From assembly GCA_021808485.1 (NCBI GenBank), contig JAKBBN010000017.1, forward strand, positions 1-46,677: a stretch of DNA of 46,677 nt, written 5' to 3'. Below are positions 42,924-46,677 of this stretch, piece after piece. This DNA comes from Planctomycetota bacterium (lineage in GTDB: Bacteria; Planctomycetota; Phycisphaerae; WQYP01). How positions within the stretch are numbered: position 1 is the first letter of the stretch; each line of letters starts with the position of its first letter. The notes under the pieces are model-generated. The model had not been told where the DNA came from. It did not search any database and worked only from the letters and a program-made list of their open reading frames with translations. A program made the translations under genes and the position numbers.

Positions 42924-45900
42924 AGACTGGTGCCGGAATGAGAATGCACGTTCGCACAATCGCCGTTAAAACCCGATGGTCCGCCGACGTTTGGCCGGCG
43001 GTAACCGCCCGGGTGCTGCTCCGGAGCTTGCCGCTTGGCCTGGCCGTTATGGCAGCGGCGGCGGTATGCGTGCAGGATTCCATTGCCGCGAAAATACTTG
43101 TCGCGCGAAAAGTGGTAATAAATCCCGGTGGTCCGATGATACCGGTTGGCGTCGTGCCGCCGCCAAATCATCAAAAATCCGGCGGCAACCCGGCCTTTTC
43201 CCGCATTCAGGTGGATGATTCGTTCGGCGCCCGCGATATGCTGCGTACCGCCAACCACCTGGTTAAAAGCGGTCACATATCCAAGGCGGTTAGGGAATAT
43301 CAGAAGATTGTGGAAAAGTTCGGCCGCCGGGTGATTGCCACCGGCCCGGATTCATACGAATCCGTGGAATCCTATATCTGGCACCTGGTGGTGCGCCTGC
43401 CGGCCGTGCGGCAGGGATTGTACGACCAGCTTTATGGGTTGCAGGCGGCCCATGCCGTGGCCAAAGCCCGTCGTACCGGACAGATACGCGATCTTATTTC
43501 CGCGGGTCGCAGTTTTTTTCCATCCGCGGCGGCAGCCGGCGCCATGCAGGAGGCCGCATCCCGATTGTTTGAACGCGGATCCTTCGCCGCCGCCGCCCGG
43601 ATATGGTTGCGGCTGACCGATCACCCGGCGATGGCGGCAAAAATACCGGAACTGCTTGATCGCGCCGCTTTGGCCGCCTGGCTTGCAGGACAAAAGCCGC
43701 TGGCCTTGCGCCTGGCCGCGCGGTTGGCCCGGCAGTATCCGCATGCGATGGGTGTGGTGGCGGGAAAGCGTGTGAGTTTATCAAAGAATCTGGCCGCGAC
43801 GTTCAAGACGGCGCGAATCGCCGGCGGCGGGACCGGTGAAGCGGCGCCGCGCCGGTGGAAAACATTTCAGGGTGATTATCGCCGCAATAAAATTCCGGCT
43901 TTTGATACGGCGCCCAGCGCTGTCATGTGGCACTCGGCCGTCAATGAAGGACTGTACCGGCCGCCCTTTGAAGGGACCATGAGCGTCGCGTGGCGCAATT
44001 CCATGCAGCAACGCCTGGCGCTGTTTGGTTTGCAGATGGGCCGGGGCATGCGGCCATCCAGCGGCATCATGTTTTCATTTCCCACCCGGCAGGGCTCCAC
44101 GCTGTATTTGAATTCGATGGGGCGCGTGCGCGCGGTGAGCATCGCATCCGGGTATGAATTGTGGCGTTATCCGCGCGGTCATTTGCCGGCGTCGCGTTTA
44201 AGCAGCAATCTCAATACATTGCTGCAAAGCCTAGATCATTACAGCGTCACCGCGCAGGGGCGGCGGCTGTATGCGGTTATCGCCACCGGGCAACTCAATC
44301 AGACCATGCTCTACTATTCGCCATACGGACAGGCCGCGTCCACACGGCTGGTGTGCCTGAATGCGCGGACCGGAAAACCGGAATGGACGGTTCCCGTGGC
44401 GTCGATGCTGGCGGGATCCACGGCTTGTACGGCAGTGTCATCTCCAATGGCGACGGCACGCAGTGTTTATATGCTTATTTCGTCCTCGCAGGCTGGGGCC
44501 GGGCAATCGCGGATATTCCTTGTGCGACTGAATGCCGCCGATGGAACCGTCCGGCACAGCTGGTACCTGTGCACGGTAACCGGCGCCACCTACAGTCAAA
44601 CGCCGCTGGATATTATCCCCGCCATGACCGATGGAATTATTTATGTGGCGACGGGCAATGGCGCGGTGCTGGCCGTTCACGCCGCCAGCGGACGCATAGC
44701 GTGGCTTACACTCACCGCGCTGGCGCACCGTGCGCAATCCAATGTCGGCTGGGGGGCCGTGCCCCGGCAGCTGCCCTGGAAAATCAATCCGCCCATCGTT
44801 TACCGCAATGACCTGATCGTTGTGGACAATAATTCAGGCGAGCAACCGGCGGCCGGCGGCCGGTTTTACGTGTTCAACCGGTGGACCGGGAATATGGTGC
44901 GGCAGTGGAAGCCCGGGCAGTTGTCCGCCGCGTATCTGACCTTGGGGGCGGTTAAGGGCGGCTTGGTGACGGTTGGACGTCGCGTGGAAATGGTCAATAT
45001 CCGCACGGGAAAAATTGTGTGGAAAAGCCGTCATTTAAGTCATTACGGCCGGCTGCAGGCGCGACCGTTTCTGACTCGTTACGCCGTCTATCTGCCCCTG
45101 TCGACCGGACTTTTACGCGTGAATGTCAAAAACGGCCTTACGCGTGATTTTATGCATTGGCCGCCGGGCGGTAACCTGACCGGGACCCGGGCGGGGAATC
45201 TGCTGGTTACAGCACACCAGGTTGTGGTGGTAAATGATCAGAACGTGATGGACTATTCCCGCTGGAGCGACGCACAGCGCTATCTGGCCAAACGAATTGC
45301 CGCCGCGCCGCATAACCCTGTCCCGCGGCTCACCCTCGCGGAGGTTGCGTATCGCACCGGGCATTACGATATCGCGCGGCAGTCCATGGCGCGCGCGGTC
45401 ACGGATCTGGGCGGGAAGGATTTGGCGATCGCCCGGCGCATTTTCGATGTATGCATTGCGTTCGGCCGCCGGTCCCAGCGGTTGCCTGATCGTCCCGGAG
45501 ATGCGGCATTTTTCTTCGGTCAGGCTCAACTTTCCGCCCGGACGGCATCCCAGCAGGCGCTGTGGCGTTATCGCGCGGCCCTAAATGATATCCGCCTGAA
45601 ACAGGCGCCGGCGGCTTTGCGCCTTTTGACCGGGATATTGGCCGGCCGCGCCATGAGAAACGCCTCACTGCGGACGGGAAACACCACCATGTCAGCCGCG
45701 GCCGTGGCAAGGATTACCATCGACCGGGAGATTATCCGGCGATTCGGCAGAGCCGCATACGCGCATTATGACCAAATCGCCGCGGCCCTGCTGGCCAAGG
45801 CGCAAGCATCCAAGGGTGTTGCAATCCTGCATGAAATTGTGCTGCGCTACCCAAACAGTGCGGCCAGCACATCCGCGGCGCTATTGCTGGCGGATCGGCT

Positions 45901-46669
45901 GCGGGCGGCGCGGCGGTTTCGGAAGGCCGGTGAAATTCTGCTGGCCATGCGGCAGGGCCTTTCCACGGTGTCACAAAAAGCCTGGTGGCTGGCCAGCATG
46001 GCCCGCAACACCGCGGACCTCCACCACTGGAATGCCGCGGCCTCGCTGGCTCGCTACGGGCTGCTGAGCTATCCGGCGTCGGTGCCGGGGCCATTCCCGG
46101 GTGTGGCGCCGGCGGATTTCGCGTCAATTATCAGGTGGATCAAAACCCATGCGCCGGCGGGTTCGCTGTTTCACCGGGCCAAACTGAATTATGGCAAACA
46201 CACCGGATTCAGCGTGGCCCGTCCGATCCGGGGATTCCTTCTGGCGCCGCTGCAGGTGGATCCGCATTGGAACCGCTACGACCTGTTCCTTGCGGCGCAT
46301 ATTAACAGCGCCGGAGTGCGGCTGCGGGCCTGTGCCGCCAGCTCCGGCCGGGCCATCTGGACACTGCACCTCCCCCAGGAACAGCGTGTTGCACTGCTGG
46401 GATTTCAGAACGATGCCGCGGTGCTGCTTACCCCTGAACATATCATCGTGGTATCGTGTAAAACCGGCAAGATATTGTGGAGCCGCAGCGCGGCGATAGC
46501 GGGAAAGTTTGCCGCCGGCCATGCATTCGCGGCGGAACGCCGGATGATGGCGATAAACAATGGGCTGCTCATCAACGGACCGATGATCGTGGCCAACGGT
46601 TACGCCAACAATTCCATGACGATGTTTCCCTCGCAACAGGCCATTGCACGGCATTTATTGAGCGACTAA
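42920..46669 (+). CDS. Large exported TPR and PQQ-like beta-propeller protein
   Basis: The 1249-residue product has an N-terminal signal-like hydrophobic stretch (LLRSLPLGLAVMAAAAVCVQ, cut near IAA). Residues about 90-310 are TPR-like helical repeats (ANHLVKSGHISKAVREYQKI). About 330-780 is a PQQ-type propeller with blades such as MGRVRAVSIASGYELWRYP, RLVCLNARTGKPEWTVPV, GAVLAVHAASGRIAWLTL and RVEMVNIRTGKIVWKSR. A second helical region (about 790-1120) is TPR-like again. The last 130 residues return to propeller blades (SSGRAIWTLHLPQEQRVALL; HIIVVSCKTGKILWSRS). So the second helical part is inserted in, or placed between, propeller parts. Likely a periplasmic scaffold or binding protein. The start overlaps the mtnP stop; later ATGs at 42938 and 42944 are possible. 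Confidence 0.8.
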   Translation: MKTGAGMRMHVRTIAVKTRWSADVWPAVTARVLLRSLPLGLAVMAAAAVCVQDSIAAKILVARKVVINPGGPMIPVGVVPPPNHQKSGGNPAFSRIQVDDSFGARDMLRTANHLVKSGHISKAVREYQKIVEKFGRRVIATGPDSYESVESYIWHLVVRLPAVRQGLYDQLYGLQAAHAVAKARRTGQIRDLISAGRSFFPSAAAAGAMQEAASRLFERGSFAAAARIWLRLTDHPAMAAKIPELLDRAALAAWLAGQKPLALRLAARLARQYPHAMGVVAGKRVSLSKNLAATFKTARIAGGGTGEAAPRRWKTFQGDYRRNKIPAFDTAPSAVMWHSAVNEGLYRPPFEGTMSVAWRNSMQQRLALFGLQMGRGMRPSSGIMFSFPTRQGSTLYLNSMGRVRAVSIASGYELWRYPRGHLPASRLSSNLNTLLQSLDHYSVTAQGRRLYAVIATGQLNQTMLYYSPYGQAASTRLVCLNARTGKPEWTVPVASMLAGSTACTAVSSPMATARSVYMLISSSQAGAGQSRIFLVRLNAADGTVRHSWYLCTVTGATYSQTPLDIIPAMTDGIIYVATGNGAVLAVHAASGRIAWLTLTALAHRAQSNVGWGAVPRQLPWKINPPIVYRNDLIVVDNNSGEQPAAGGRFYVFNRWTGNMVRQWKPGQLSAAYLTLGAVKGGLVTVGRRVEMVNIRTGKIVWKSRHLSHYGRLQARPFLTRYAVYLPLSTGLLRVNVKNGLTRDFMHWPPGGNLTGTRAGNLLVTAHQVVVVNDQNVMDYSRWSDAQRYLAKRIAAAPHNPVPRLTLAEVAYRTGHYDIARQSMARAVTDLGGKDLAIARRIFDVCIAFGRRSQRLPDRPGDAAFFFGQAQLSARTASQQALWRYRAALNDIRLKQAPAALRLLTGILAGRAMRNASLRTGNTTMSAAAVARITIDREIIRRFGRAAYAHYDQIAAALLAKAQASKGVAILHEIVLRYPNSAASTSAALLLADRLRAARRFRKAGEILLAMRQGLSTVSQKAWWLASMARNTADLHHWNAAASLARYGLLSYPASVPGPFPGVAPADFASIIRWIKTHAPAGSLFHRAKLNYGKHTGFSVARPIRGFLLAPLQVDPHWNRYDLFLAAHINSAGVRLRACAASSGRAIWTLHLPQEQRVALLGFQNDAAVLLTPEHIIVVSCKTGKILWSRSAAIAGKFAAGHAFAAERRMMAINNGLLINGPMIVANGYANNSMTMFPSQQAIARHLLSD

Positions 46670-46677
46670 AATCTGCA

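Noticed and set aside
1..46677. CRISPR array, tRNA genes, insertion sequences
   Set aside because: No regularly spaced repeats, cloverleaf sequences or transposase motifs were seen.

Overview
The window looks like a chromosomal segment of a GC-rich bacterium of the Planctomycetota, most likely class Phycisphaerae. The reasons are a PEP-CTERM sorting signal protein, several very large exported beta-propeller/TPR proteins, a SpoIVB-type S55 peptidase, a planctomycete-style Ser/Thr kinase, and a loosely packed ribosomal alpha operon that lacks rpsD. This placement is inferred from gene content; no rRNA, tRNA or CRISPR was found.

Layout. (1) 1-4070, + strand: end of the spc/alpha ribosomal cluster (map fragment, infA, rpmJ, rpsM, rpsK, rpoA, rplQ), closed by a near-perfect intrinsic terminator. 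(2) 4141-8507: a metal-ligand-less amidohydrolase-fold protein (-) diverging from clpC (+). Between them lies a decayed tandem duplication that carries a second copy of the divergent intergenic region and a 39-codon piece of the clpC N-domain. (3) 8541-15578, - strand: a four-gene operon of exported two-TM protein, ABC ATPase, ABC-2 permease and exported HEAT-repeat protein. (4) 15728-20956, - strand: a lipoprotein truncated haemoglobin, rpmH, an exported beta-propeller/Ig protein and an exported S55 peptidase-like protein. (5) 21343-29521, - strand: a full high-affinity potassium system (micro-ORF, kdpF, kdpA, kdpB, kdpC, kdpD, kdpE). (6) 30123-30830: a PEP-CTERM protein. (7) 31728-36589, + strand: RNase Y, a YhaM-type OB/HD 3'-5' exoribonuclease and DsbD. 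(8) 36643-46669: Ser/Thr kinase (-), pyrD (+), RNase HI-like plus zinc-ribbon coiled coil (-), then coaX, a zinc-ribbon orphan, mtnP and a 1249-residue exported TPR/PQQ protein (+).

How the genes work together. The first block is translation/transcription core. ClpC is general proteolysis. The Kdp block is a self-contained uptake pump plus its own two-component sensor, with overlapping or closely spaced reading frames from micro-ORF to regulator. RNase Y and the YhaM-like enzyme pair an endonuclease with a 3' exonuclease for mRNA decay. The ABC operon resembles in outline the GldA/GldF/GldG type of exporter-like complex. The most unusual items are the decayed amidohydrolase/clpC duplication, the pseudoenzyme amidohydrolase, the unannotatable 31-residue membrane micro-ORF in front of kdpF, and the exported haemoglobin lipoprotein. 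No clear new defence or mobile system was seen.
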